Source: Actinobacteria bacterium UBA2286 (GTDB taxonomy: Bacteria; Actinomycetota; Coriobacteriia; Anaerosomatales; Anaerosomataceae). From it: 55,499 nt of DNA. Below the pieces are notes generated by a model. That model saw nothing but the letters and a program-made list of their open reading frames with translations. It had not been told where the DNA came from and did not search any database. Below, piece by piece: positions 34,581-42,356 of the stretch (position 1 is the first letter of the stretch; every line of letters starts with the position of its first letter). The DNA lies in the NCBI GenBank assembly GCA_002345925.1, contig DDWM01000070.1:1-55499 (forward strand). The letters run 5' to 3'. The position numbers and the translations under genes are program-made.

Positions 34581-34892
34581 CTACTTGAGCCGCAGAATCG
34601 ATCGCACCGCACTTATCAGCGAGTCGAGCTCCTGAGGGTGGCGAAGCAGCCATGTAAGAGCGAGCGAGACAGCGAGCGCGCCAAGGATCGACAGGACCCA
34701 GCCGCCAGCGGTTTCGAGGGCCCGTGCCAGAGGACTGGCAGCCCTGCGCCTGCGAGCGCGGTCGCGCTCAATCGCCTCGGCAACCTTGCGCGCCTTGAGC
34801 CTCTCGGCTCGCTCCGCTTCGGCGGCGCGTGCCGCTCTGGCCTCTCCCTCACGGCGCTGCGCGAGCAGACGCGGACGACGGGTGGGAAGCAT
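34581..34892 (-). CDS. Small coiled-coil protein with one membrane helix
   Basis: A 103-residue protein. Residues about 10-50 are a charged Ala/Arg/Glu-rich coiled coil (RREGEARAARAAEAERAERL), residues 64-85 a hydrophobic helix (VLSILGALAVSLALTWLL). It follows the ParA-like gene by two bases. No family is recognised. Confidence 0.6.
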   Translation of the reverse strand: MLPTRRPRLLAQRREGEARAARAAEAERAERLKARKVAEAIERDRARRRRAASPLARALETAGGWVLSILGALAVSLALTWLLRHPQELDSLISAVRSILRLK

Positions 34893-34894
34893 CG

Positions 34895-35983
34895 CTAGGC
34901 CTCCCCCACGATCGCGGAGACGATTCCGGCTAGGTCGGATCGCGTCGCCCCGTCCTTCCAGTCACTCGGGAAGGCGATGCGCACACACGACAGGCCCGCC
35001 AGATCCTCGACGCACATCGCGAAGTCGTCCTCGGTCGCGAGCGTCACGCAGTAGGTGAAGCCGGCGATCACATCCTCGGGCTCGCTGCTGACGATCGCGC
35101 TTATCGGGCCGATCTCCCACTCGCATCCGCCGAACACCAGGCAACGCACGGCGCCTAGCTTGAAGACGGCGGCGGAGTCCTCGTAGACACCGGTGTCCCA
35201 CACGACGACTTCGGCGTCCGCCAGGTCGCCCGGTGTAACGTCGGTCGCCAGTGTCAGGCCATCGAAGTCGGTACGCTGCCCTCCGCCGAGTCCGCTGAAG
35301 TCAAGCTCGTAGGTGTCTCCGAGCGCCGCCAGCGTGACCGCTGGAACGATCACCGCGGCTCGCAGCCCTCGGGCTTGGAGCACGCGGCCCAGAGACAGCG
35401 CAAGGTGCGTCGTCCCTACACGGTGCTGTGCTCCGGCTACCGTCACGATCGGAGTCCCAACCCACTTGACCCGCTCGACCTCCACGACGCGCTCGACCAC
35501 GTGCGCCTTGGTCGAGGCCGCAGGCCACGCGAAGCCGCTCCTGGATGAAGTCGGCGCATCCTCGCCTCGCCAACGCATCGCGTCGGCGTAGCTGGTCTCG
35601 ACCGAGAGCACCATCGCGAGCGTGTCCGCGAGCTCCTCGGGTGATGCAGCGACGATGTCTCTCACGCCATCATTGAGCGCCGACACCACGAGCGACTCGC
35701 CGGGGCGCGTGAACTCATCGACCACGAGAAGGATCCGCACAGCATCACCGCGCACGAGCCGTATGGCCGCGATCGTTGATTTCACTGCGGCTTCTGACGG
35801 GCTGCTCGCTGCATCAAGCACCAGCACGCTTACCCCGGCGTTTGCCGCGGTGCCGCCCGCGTCCTTCAGCGTCTCCACGTCGGCGATGGTTGTTCCGGCG
35901 GGCACCACGCCAGCCTCAAGCACGCCGGTCGTCAGCGCGCCGACCCGGCGCTCCTCGCAGGTGATTATCCATGCTTCAGCCAT
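34895..35983 (-). CDS. ParA/CpaE-fold protein with degenerate Walker A
   Basis: A 362-residue protein starting at ATG 35983 (MAEAWII). The first ~130 residues look like a receiver-type domain; the second part is a ParA/MinD-type fold in which the deviant Walker A KGGxGKTT is replaced by GAQHRVGTT (184-192). The lysines that bind ATP are missing, so it likely does not hydrolyse ATP. Similar GTQ-R-GTT versions occur in Gram-positive ICEs. It sits two bases before the coiled-coil gene and five after ParB, so it probably works with the partition proteins or the surface proteins that follow. Confidence 0.65.
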   Translation of the reverse strand: MAEAWIITCEERRVGALTTGVLEAGVVPAGTTIADVETLKDAGGTAANAGVSVLVLDAASSPSEAAVKSTIAAIRLVRGDAVRILLVVDEFTRPGESLVVSALNDGVRDIVAASPEELADTLAMVLSVETSYADAMRWRGEDAPTSSRSGFAWPAASTKAHVVERVVEVERVKWVGTPIVTVAGAQHRVGTTHLALSLGRVLQARGLRAAVIVPAVTLAALGDTYELDFSGLGGGQRTDFDGLTLATDVTPGDLADAEVVVWDTGVYEDSAAVFKLGAVRCLVFGGCEWEIGPISAIVSSEPEDVIAGFTYCVTLATEDDFAMCVEDLAGLSCVRIAFPSDWKDGATRSDLAGIVSAIVGEA

Positions 35984-35987
35984 GGTG

Positions 35988-36941
35988 CTAGACCCCCCTC
36001 TTTGCGGTGATGGCGTCCAGGCGTTCAACGATCGCGGCGATGCGGCCAATGAACGAGTCGAGCTCGTCCGGCGTGGCGGCATCGAAACGCAGCATCTTGC
36101 TGGTGGCACGCTCGAGCGCGCTGACGAGAATCCCCGCATCGGGAACCTTGGGCGGGGTCGGCTCCTTGGCCGTCGCCGACTCTGTCAGCGCGGCAACCTG
36201 CGCACCGCTCAGTGCGCCGTCCTCACCCGCCTCGATCTGTGCCAGCACGCGTTCTTGGACATCGATCGGCTGCTGCGCGAGCTCGCGTGCCGTCGTGAAC
36301 GTGATACGACGCTCGTCGAGCAATGCCCGAAGACCCTCGATGAGCTTTGTCAGCGAACGGTAGTAGGCAACGGTGCGTGGCGCGAGGTTGACGAGTTCAG
36401 CGATCTTGCCGTCAGTGGTCGTCCCCACCTCAAGGCGCCCCGCCTCGCGAAGCTCGGCGACAAGGCTTTGGGCGAAGGTGATCGTGTGAATTCGCTCCAG
36501 TGTGGAGAGATCGCGCTGCCGAACATTGGTTGTGAGCAGCAGGACGCCGGAGTCCAAGTCATCGGATGGCACGAGGTGACAGGCCACCTGTCCGAAGCGC
36601 GCGCCATGACCCTGCTCGACGAGCAGTGAAAGCGCCGCATGGCGGCGATGGCCGGCCACGATCATGTACTCGTCCTCGAACTCGGGGTGAGGACGCACGA
36701 CGGGGTAGTGAGCCAGTCCGTTGGCCTCGATGTCCCTCGCTAGATCCTCGATGCCTCCGAGCTCGAACACTTCGTTGTTGCGCGGGTCCGGGTGCAACTG
36801 GTCCAACGGCACGGTCACTGACCTGTCCGTCTTCTGGCCGAGCAGAGTGGTTGGCCGGGCAGCGCGTGCGGCCACGGCCGCCACGCGATCCCTGATCACA
36901 TCGTCCTGCTTCGCGCCGCGCTCGATCCTCGGTCGCCCCAT
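35988..36941 (-). CDS. parB: ParB-family partition protein
   Basis: A 317-residue ParB. The N-terminal ParB/Srx domain shows VPLDQLHPDPRNNE (about 44-57), PVVRPHPEFEDEYMIVAGHRR (arginine patch about 97-101), then the HTH region GKIAELVNLAPRTVAYYR and a C-terminal dimer part. Such proteins bind parS sites and, with ParA, segregate DNA; on ICEs they stabilise the excised circle. It lies two bases after parA. No parS-like palindrome was recognised with confidence. Confidence 0.9.
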   Translation of the reverse strand: MGRPRIERGAKQDDVIRDRVAAVAARAARPTTLLGQKTDRSVTVPLDQLHPDPRNNEVFELGGIEDLARDIEANGLAHYPVVRPHPEFEDEYMIVAGHRRHAALSLLVEQGHGARFGQVACHLVPSDDLDSGVLLLTTNVRQRDLSTLERIHTITFAQSLVAELREAGRLEVGTTTDGKIAELVNLAPRTVAYYRSLTKLIEGLRALLDERRITFTTARELAQQPIDVQERVLAQIEAGEDGALSGAQVAALTESATAKEPTPPKVPDAGILVSALERATSKMLRFDAATPDELDSFIGRIAAIVERLDAITAKRGV

Positions 36942-36943
36942 AC

Positions 36944-37744
36944 CTAACCCTCCTGCCTGATCAGGTGCTCGACGAGTTCGGTGTAGTCGGCCGCACCGTG
37001 GCTCTTCGGCGCGTAGGACAGCACGCTTCGACCCTCGGCATGGGCCTCACCCACAGCCACGTTCTTGCGGATTGCGAGCGGGTAGAGCAGTCCGGGGAAC
37101 TGCTCCTCAACGGCAGACGCGATGCTGCGGTGCAAGCCGGTACCGCTCTCGTACTGGGTGAGCAGGATTCCAGAGATCGCCAGATCCTCGTTGACGCCCG
37201 CGTCGATGGTCTCTGCGATGACGGAACCGAGCATCCCGAGGCCGCTGACGGCGAAGAGCCCGGGGGTGACCGGCACGATGACCTCGCTGGCATATGCCAG
37301 CGCGTTGGCCGTCATGATGCCGAGAGAGGGTGGGCAGTCCAGGATGATGTAGTCGTAGTCGTCCTGCACACCCGGAGCGCGGGTGTTGCTTGCGGGATCA
37401 CGGCGACCCTTGAGAGCCCGGGAGAGGAGGAAGTCGCGCCCCGGCCGGCCACCGAGGTCGTAGTCCGCGCGCGAAAGCATCTCGGAAGCGGGCAGCAGGT
37501 CGAACTCCGCCCCTGGCACAACGACATCGTGAGCAGGCATGTTGCCCGCCAACACATCCCACAGACTGCGCGCGGGTGGCGTGCCGAGCACACCCGTGGT
37601 CAGGTGGCACTGTCCGTCGAGATCCACGACGAGCACGTCTCGTCCCTTGGCGGTGAGCCCTGCCGCGACGTTCCATGCGGTCGTCGTCTTTCCGACGCCG
37701 CCCTTCTGCGAGGCGATGGCGATCCGTCTGGTCGTTCTCTGCAT
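36944..37744 (-). CDS. parA: ParA-family partition ATPase
   Basis: A 266-residue ParA. The deviant Walker A is QKGGVGKTTT (13-22), followed by VVDLDGQ and later IILDCPPSLG. The start is ATG 37744 because GAGGGGG lies six bases upstream; in-frame ATGs further upstream (such as 37801) have no site. It begins the long reverse operon parA-parB-ParA-like-coiled-coil-membrane-CAP-adhesin/sortase. Confidence 0.92.
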   Translation of the reverse strand: MQRTTRRIAIASQKGGVGKTTTAWNVAAGLTAKGRDVLVVDLDGQCHLTTGVLGTPPARSLWDVLAGNMPAHDVVVPGAEFDLLPASEMLSRADYDLGGRPGRDFLLSRALKGRRDPASNTRAPGVQDDYDYIILDCPPSLGIMTANALAYASEVIVPVTPGLFAVSGLGMLGSVIAETIDAGVNEDLAISGILLTQYESGTGLHRSIASAVEEQFPGLLYPLAIRKNVAVGEAHAEGRSVLSYAPKSHGAADYTELVEHLIRQEG

Positions 37745-37828
37745 TTGTGTCCCCCTCATCGATTCGCTGGCAGCGCCCATCCGAGCGTACCGAGCATCCA
37801 TTGGCAGTACCTTTCCGGGAGTGTTCTT

Positions 37829-39349
37829 CTAAGACGACAGTCCGTCGCGTGGGTCGAGCGTCATTCCACGACCCCCGTCCGTGCGTCCTTTCGGGCGTGT
37901 GGCACGTCCGAGCCTGCCCCAGTCGACTCGTGCAATCTCCTGGGCCGCCGGTGAGCTCTGTGGGGACAGGTGCCGTGACACCTGCTCGAGCAGGTGGAGC
38001 GTGGCTGTGGACTGCTGTAGCCCCGCCGAGAGCTCGGGCAGCATGTTCTCGTTACGCCACGCCGCCCACTCGGACGGGCGGAGCGGTTGATCCTCAGCGA
38101 AGACGGCTGCGATGCGGGCCGCCGTGGCCTCGAGCGGCTCATCGCCCCGGCACGCCTTGACCATCACGCTGGCGGCGGTGTTCTCGTCGATCCGTGCGGT
38201 CCTGAGAGCCCGGGCGTAGAACACGCGCGTCGCCTCGGGCGCCCCTGCGAGCAGGTGGTTGCGGGCAACCAAAGGAGCGGTCCGTACGATGCCCTCGGCC
38301 GTCCGCAGCAACTGGATGCTGACGGCGGCCTGCAACACTTCGGGCGCCAGCCGCTCTCGCAGATCCGCCTCGGCGCTGGCACGGGCGGATACGAGCTCGT
38401 CGGGATCGGCGGTGTGGTGGCGCTTGAGCTCCACGGCCGCGTCAGCATACGCGGCGGCGCGTTCGGCGATCGGACCCGCTGACATCAGCTTGTCCACGAT
38501 TCGATCGACTGCGGCCTTCGTCTCAGGTGAGACGTACTTGTACGCTGCTCGGCCGCGCCCGGGCAGTGTGCGAGACAAGGCCTCCAGATCGCGCGTGAGT
38601 CCTGAGACCATCGGGATGGCAATCCCCGCTCCGATCCGCCGGCGTTCCTCGACGGCGAGTGAGAGGGATGTGGTGCCGAACGTGCGGATCTCAGAGCGCG
38701 CGCGATCCTTCGCCTCATACACGCCCTCGCGCACCGCGCCGTAAATCTCGCGAGTGAACGCCCCCCGAAGCGCCTTCAATCGCGGAGCAGGGATGTGACC
38801 ATCCGAGCCACCATGTGACGGGCCGACGCGCTTGTACGCGAGGCTGTCGGTCTTGTCCCAAACCATGATGTGCACGTGTGGATGGCCGGCTGCGGGGTCG
38901 TGGTGTGCTGCGACCCAACGCACGTTCTCGCGCGGAATCCCGGTGGCGGCGGACAACGCACCGACGCTAGACCGCACATGACGCTCCCATTGCGCCTTCG
39001 AGTCCAGCCCCAATTCCTCAGCGTCGACCCGGTTGACTGACACGATCACGCGATAGAGCGGGGCCTGTGTGAGTTCCGCAAGCTCGCTGGTGACGGAACC
39101 GAGGTCCGGCACGCCCTGCTCATCGAAGAGTCCGTGCGCCTCGCCGTCAGCGACCACGCCGGGGCGCTCGGCGATGTAGCGGGTATACGTGGCGCCGTCG
39201 GAGACATCCCGGCTCACCATGCGCGCGAGCGAATCTGGAGTGACGCTCAGGTCCGTGCCGGGGCGTGTGGCGATGTACTCGGCATGCGCGCCGTCCTTCG
39301 CGCTCGGCGTGGCGTAGCTCACCTTGACGACGAGGGGGCAGAGCGTCAT
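37829..39349 (-). CDS. MobP-type relaxase
   Basis: A 506-residue HUH relaxase that nicks the transfer origin and leads the strand into the recipient. The metal-binding His triad is in HPHVHIMVW (His156, 158, 160), with His149-150 just before. The likely catalytic Tyr is Tyr25 in AHAEYIATRPG, the motif seen in MobP (MobP3/MobL-like) relaxases. The remaining ~300 residues are helical and have no primase or helicase motif. It overlaps the accessory gene upstream by four bases. Confidence 0.87.
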   Translation of the reverse strand: MTLCPLVVKVSYATPSAKDGAHAEYIATRPGTDLSVTPDSLARMVSRDVSDGATYTRYIAERPGVVADGEAHGLFDEQGVPDLGSVTSELAELTQAPLYRVIVSVNRVDAEELGLDSKAQWERHVRSSVGALSAATGIPRENVRWVAAHHDPAAGHPHVHIMVWDKTDSLAYKRVGPSHGGSDGHIPAPRLKALRGAFTREIYGAVREGVYEAKDRARSEIRTFGTTSLSLAVEERRRIGAGIAIPMVSGLTRDLEALSRTLPGRGRAAYKYVSPETKAAVDRIVDKLMSAGPIAERAAAYADAAVELKRHHTADPDELVSARASAEADLRERLAPEVLQAAVSIQLLRTAEGIVRTAPLVARNHLLAGAPEATRVFYARALRTARIDENTAASVMVKACRGDEPLEATAARIAAVFAEDQPLRPSEWAAWRNENMLPELSAGLQQSTATLHLLEQVSRHLSPQSSPAAQEIARVDWGRLGRATRPKGRTDGGRGMTLDPRDGLSS

Positions 39350-39798
39350 GGCGTACTCCCTGCATCTGCGGCTTCCTCCGCCATCGGCTCGGGCGCCTTT
39401 GCGCCCACGTACTTGAACCCGTGACCCTCGGCCTCCCGCCAGAGCTGCGTGACGGCCTGCGGCGTGAACTCAAAGACCTGGCCAAGAATGTCGCGGACGA
39501 AGAACACCATCGCGGCCGTGATGCCGCCGATCCGGTAGAGCCTCTTGTGCAGACGCTCCGAATGAGTCGCCATCTCATCTCGGACGACGCCCCGCAACAG
39601 GCCTTCGACGTCGTGGTAGCGCTCGCCGAAGATCTGCGGATCCATCGCCGAGAGCATGAGTTCGCGCCCCTTGGCCGCCATTGCGATGCCCTCATTCGCC
39701 GCCAACGCTGAGAGCCTATCGTAGTCCCCCGGTGTCAGCCGGATCGTCAGCCGCCTTGGCTCTCCGGCACTCCCCAGATTTGGACGCCTGTTGGACAT
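39346..39798 (-). CDS. Relaxosome accessory protein (MobC/RHH-like)
   Basis: A 150-residue protein starting at ATG 39798 behind GAGGAG (GTG three codons upstream is possible). A ribbon-helix-helix-like N-terminus PRRLTIRLTPGDYDRLSALA is followed by a helical part. Proteins of this kind bind oriT beside the relaxase and bend or melt it. It precedes the relaxase gene with a 4-bp overlap, and the non-coding region before it is the oriT candidate. Confidence 0.68.
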   Translation of the reverse strand: MSNRRPNLGSAGEPRRLTIRLTPGDYDRLSALAANEGIAMAAKGRELMLSAMDPQIFGERYHDVEGLLRGVVRDEMATHSERLHKRLYRIGGITAAMVFFVRDILGQVFEFTPQAVTQLWREAEGHGFKYVGAKAPEPMAEEAADAGSTP

Positions 39799-39852
39799 GG
39801 CTGACACTCCTCTCGTCCGGGACTGCTTCGTAGGTGCGCATGGTACGCGCTC

Positions 39853-39864
39853 TGCACGAGTGCA
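39853..39864. promoter_or_regulatory. Near-palindrome TGCACGAGTGCA, copy 1
   Basis: TGCAC-GA-GTGCA, 55 bp upstream of the accessory gene start. The same 12 bases recur at 41289-41300. A repressor operator in the promoter of the relaxase operon is likely. Confidence 0.5.
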
Positions 39865-40069
39865 CAGGACTTTGAGGTCGGGCGACCGCCGAGAGGGCCG
39901 ACTCGCGAGCAGCTGTCACGCTCGCCTGCGAGCCGCTCAGGGTCGCGGTGTGCCGCTGATAGCGGCTCCGTGTCGTGGCGAGAGACTGGATGCGTTTCAG
40001 GTGCTCACCGGCTTAGCCGGTGATGCGCTCCCTTCGCAGACCCGCGCACTGAGCGGCTCTGCTTATCCT

Positions 40070-40125
40070 GCGTTCTCTCTCCGGCGTTCTCTCTCCGGCG
40101 TTCTCTCTCCGGCGTTCTCTCTCCG
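40070..40125 (+). repeat. Four perfect 14-bp tandem repeats
   Basis: Unit GCGTTCTCTCTCCG four times without gaps. Units are too short and unspaced for CRISPR. Iteron-like repeats here fit accessory-protein binding at oriT. Confidence 0.85.
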
Positions 40126-40448
40126 GGGCCCGGACTCGCAGGGTCCGGTGCGCGTGGCGCGCAGGACGTGGTGCAGCAGGTCCGAGTCTTCGACCCCGAT
40201 GCAGGTCGAAGACGGTCGGGCTGTCCACAGGGTGAATGCCTGTGGTCAGGCCGGCGGACCGGCCCGCTCAGGTCGCCACAAAGCGACGAGGCACCCGGCT
40301 CGATTGAGCTGGATGCCTCGTCCCCGGAGAAGTGTCAGCAAGTCCGGGAAGCACACGGCTCAACGAAGAGCCGTCACGATCATGATAGCGGGCGCAGGCG
40401 CGAAGCGCTGCCTGCCCCGCGGAACGGTCTCGATCGACGTGGGGCGAC

Positions 40449-40482
40449 GCCCCCAAGCTCCCGCTTGCGGGGGCTTGGGGGC
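40449..40482 (-). terminator. 16-bp GC-rich inverted repeat after radC
   Basis: Arms 40449-40464 and 40467-40482 pair over 16 bp with one wobble, closing on TT. On the reverse strand it starts 35 bases after the radC stop. No U-run follows, so termination is probable only by position; it could also be part of oriT. Confidence 0.5.
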
Positions 40483-40516
40483 CGGGCGCGAACCCGACCC
40501 CCACGCCGTGTGCTTT

Positions 40517-40987
40517 CTACATCAACCCCAAGTCCCGAAGCGAGGCGATGGACTCGTCGCCAACGACAACGTGGTCGAGAAGTTCGATGCCGAGAACGTC
40601 CCCGCCCTTGACGATACGGCGGGTCAACTGGATGTCGGCACCGCTCGGAGTCGGGTCGCCGCTCGGGTGATTGTGGGCGATGACGAGGGAGGCTGCCGAG
40701 AGCATCACAGCGGGCTTGAACAGTTCGCGAGGGTGGACGATTGAGGCGTTCAGGCTTCCGACCGACACGGCCCACGCACCGATGACACGGTTCTTGGTGT
40801 TGAGCGCCAGTGCGACGAACTGCTCACGGTCGAGGTGGTCGAAGTCGAACAGGTCACGAACTACCTTTGCTGCATCTTCGGGCGTGCTCACGGTGTCGAG
40901 TTCGCTCGATACTGACTCTCGCACGAGGTAGGTGGAAACCACCTGCAGCGTCATGCCTTGCGGGTAACCTTTCCTGCTCCTTGCCAT
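40517..40987 (-). CDS. radC: RadC-family JAB/MPN domain protein
   Basis: A 156-residue RadC-like protein with the JAMM metal motif AHNHPSGDPTPS (about 110-121), a Glu earlier in LDREQFVALALNTKNRV, and the family phrase LDHVVVGDE. The N-terminal helix-hairpin-helix of chromosomal RadC is absent, as usual for copies on mobile elements. GAAGGGAG precedes ATG 40987. Its promoter (41026-41054) and leader are nearly the same as those of the HTH gene at 41340-41603. Precise function is unknown; a DNA-repair role is not established for this family. Confidence 0.88.
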   Translation of the reverse strand: MARSRKGYPQGMTLQVVSTYLVRESVSSELDTVSTPEDAAKVVRDLFDFDHLDREQFVALALNTKNRVIGAWAVSVGSLNASIVHPRELFKPAVMLSAASLVIAHNHPSGDPTPSGADIQLTRRIVKGGDVLGIELLDHVVVGDESIASLRDLGLM

Positions 40988-41025
40988 TGTGGTGCTCCCT
41001 TCATTGCGACTTGCTGACAGTACCT

Positions 41026-41054
41026 AGTATAGCGTACCGCGCAACTAATGGCAA
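41026..41054 (-). promoter_or_regulatory. Sigma-70 promoter of radC
   Basis: Reverse strand: -35 TTGCCA (41049-41054), 17-bp spacer ending GGTACGC, -10 TATACT (41026-41031). One of three closely matching promoters in the ICE. The leader TGTCAGCAAGTC also recurs at the second copy. Confidence 0.82.
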
Positions 41055-41339
41055 GCACTATTCTAGAAATACTTGCAGCTCAGAGCATGTTTTTTGGCAG
41101 ACCCCCCGACGTTTCTCCGGCGGCATCCGTGCATCCCCGAGCACATTCCCCATCTTCCATGCCGAGGGTCTAGCGGCCTCAGCCGAGGCGCAGCCGGTGA
41201 GGAGTCCTCGGCCGATCGTGCCGAGGGCGAACGACATCCGGGGCGGTGCGGCGGGTGAGGGCGTTCGGCCCTAGCCGAACCTGGGCTATGCACGAGTGCA
41301 GAGTGGTGAGCCCCCGGATAAGCCGGGGGCCCTGGTTGA
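41055..41339. other. Intergenic region with hairpins and TGCACGAGTGCA copy 2
   Basis: Includes a 7-bp hairpin (GTTCGGC/GCCGAAC, 41263-41280), the near-palindrome at 41289-41300, and the terminator at 41310-41330. A 16-bp string TTCCATGCCGAGGGTC at 41155-41170 recurs at 42052-42067. No gene seen. Confidence 0.55.
41310..41330 (-). terminator. Hairpin terminator after the HTH gene
   Basis: GCCCCCGG (41310-41317) pairs with CCGGGGGC (41323-41330) over a 5-nt loop, ten bases after the reverse-strand stop at 41340. No U-run follows. Confidence 0.55.
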
Positions 41340-41603
41340 CTACAGCGCCAGCCACTCCTCTTCGTCGACAATCTCCTCGAACAGATCGGCGAAGTTCATG
41401 TTGAGGGCTGCCGCCAGGTCGTCGAGCGCGTAGAAGTTGATGCGCCTCTTGTGCAGAACGACTGCCATCCACTCGGAGGACTTGCCGAGCAACTCTCCCG
41501 CTTCGCGGTTGTTGATGAACCGGCGGCGCAGCACCAGCCGCAACTTCGCGGGGTCGATCGGGATCGATGTCGCCGGCCGCACCCGCTTCTTCGTTTCGCT
41601 CAT
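41340..41603 (-). CDS. XRE-type helix-turn-helix regulator
   Basis: An 87-residue DNA-binding protein starting at ATG 41603 behind GAAGGGAG. The HTH is RRRFINNREAGELLGKSSEW followed by VVLHKRRINFYALDDLAAAL; an acidic tail ends it. It is transcribed from a promoter (41641-41669) nearly identical to that of radC, and is a candidate to control that shared promoter set. Confidence 0.72.
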   Translation of the reverse strand: MSETKKRVRPATSIPIDPAKLRLVLRRRFINNREAGELLGKSSEWMAVVLHKRRINFYALDDLAAALNMNFADLFEEIVDEEEWLAL

Positions 41604-41640
41604 CTGTCGCGCTCCCTTCGGCTGACTTGCTGACACCTTT

Positions 41641-41669
41641 AGTGTAGCGTATCGCCCAACCGATGGCAA
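41641..41669 (-). promoter_or_regulatory. Sigma-70 promoter of the HTH gene
   Basis: Reverse strand: -35 TTGCCA (41664-41669), 17-bp spacer ending CGATACGC, -10 TACACT (41641-41646). Downstream TGTCAGCAAGTC and GAAGGGAGC match the radC leader. Confidence 0.82.
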
Positions 41670-41702
41670 GCGCATGAGAGAGGGAAGAAGCAGGTAAAGG
41701 GC

Positions 41703-41978
41703 CTATTCTTGGGGAGCTGCTCCACGTTCGATGATGATGCGCCAGGCCTGGCGAGTGCGGATGCGGCTCATCGCCAATTCGTCGGGGTGTGCAAGGTCGG
41801 ACAGCATGTCGCGACCCGCATCGTACTGGCTTTCGATTGCTCGCTCGATGTCCGCAAGCGCTCGATCCGCCTCGCGCTCGCCCCCCGACACTGGCACCGC
41901 GAACGTGTCGCCAGGCGCGAGCATGAGCGCCTTGGCCGCTATGGCGTCGATTCGGGCGGCTCGGTCGTCTGCACTCAC
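41703..41978 (-). CDS. Small helical hypothetical protein
   Basis: A 91-residue protein with GAGAGGA before GTG 41978. It is alpha-helical and charged (READRALADIERAIESQYDA) without a known domain. Position among small regulators of the ICE suggests an accessory role; nothing more can be said. Confidence 0.55.
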   Translation of the reverse strand: MSADDRAARIDAIAAKALMLAPGDTFAVPVSGGEREADRALADIERAIESQYDAGRDMLSDLAHPDELAMSRIRTRQAWRIIIERGAAPQE

Positions 41979-42132
41979 GCGCGATCCTCTCATCGCCTCT
42001 GACAGCGGGGAGGCTAGCACGGATCGCTTGCCCGCCGCTTACCCCCGCCTTTTCCATGCCGAGGGTCCAGCCGTGGCCGCGCCAAACCCGAAGATGCGAG
42101 TTCGGGCTTGAACGAGCGGATACCCCGTTCTA

Positions 42133-42246
42133 TCAGCGGCGGCGCATCTCACGTACGAATATCCATATGAGCCACAGCCCGCCGGTGATGGTGGTCAGAA
42201 CGATGTCGAGTGCGAAGTTCCAGAGACCGTAACGCTGTCGGGACAT
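42133..42246 (-). CDS. Tiny membrane protein (37 residues)
   Basis: ATG 42246 is preceded by AAAGGAGC at ideal spacing. The product is one hydrophobic helix (IVLTTITGGLWLIWIFV, about 15-31) between MSRQRYGLWNFALD and a basic end REMRRR. The TGGLWLIW phrase is seen in short membrane proteins of actinobacterial phages and elements. Possible roles such as exclusion of incoming copies are speculation. Confidence 0.65.
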   Translation of the reverse strand: MSRQRYGLWNFALDIVLTTITGGLWLIWIFVREMRRR

Positions 42247-42356
42247 ATGGGCTCCTTTGATCAGGGGTGTCGGGAAGGACGCTGCCGCGAAGACCCGGCG
42301 ACCGTCCAGATTGATGCCGCCATGGCATCCGGAAATGCGAATGGGCGACGCTCCAA

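Larger units (their letters stand above)
39799..40516. other. Non-coding region, candidate oriT
   Basis: 718 bp without a convincing gene, directly upstream of the accessory-relaxase operon. It holds four perfect 14-bp tandem repeats (40070-40125), a 12-bp near-palindrome (39853-39864), a GGAC...GGTCC hairpin at about 40133-40147 and a 16-bp inverted repeat (40449-40482). Such a mix of iterons and dyads beside a relaxase gene fits an origin of transfer. No nic site can be assigned by eye. Confidence 0.5.

Noticed and set aside
40070..40125. Possible CRISPR array
   Set aside because: Units are 14 bp with no spacers, and no cas genes are present.
41155..42067. 16-bp repeat TTCCATGCCGAGGGTC (41155 and 42052)
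   Set aside because: Only two copies with no further shared structure; not enough to assign a role.
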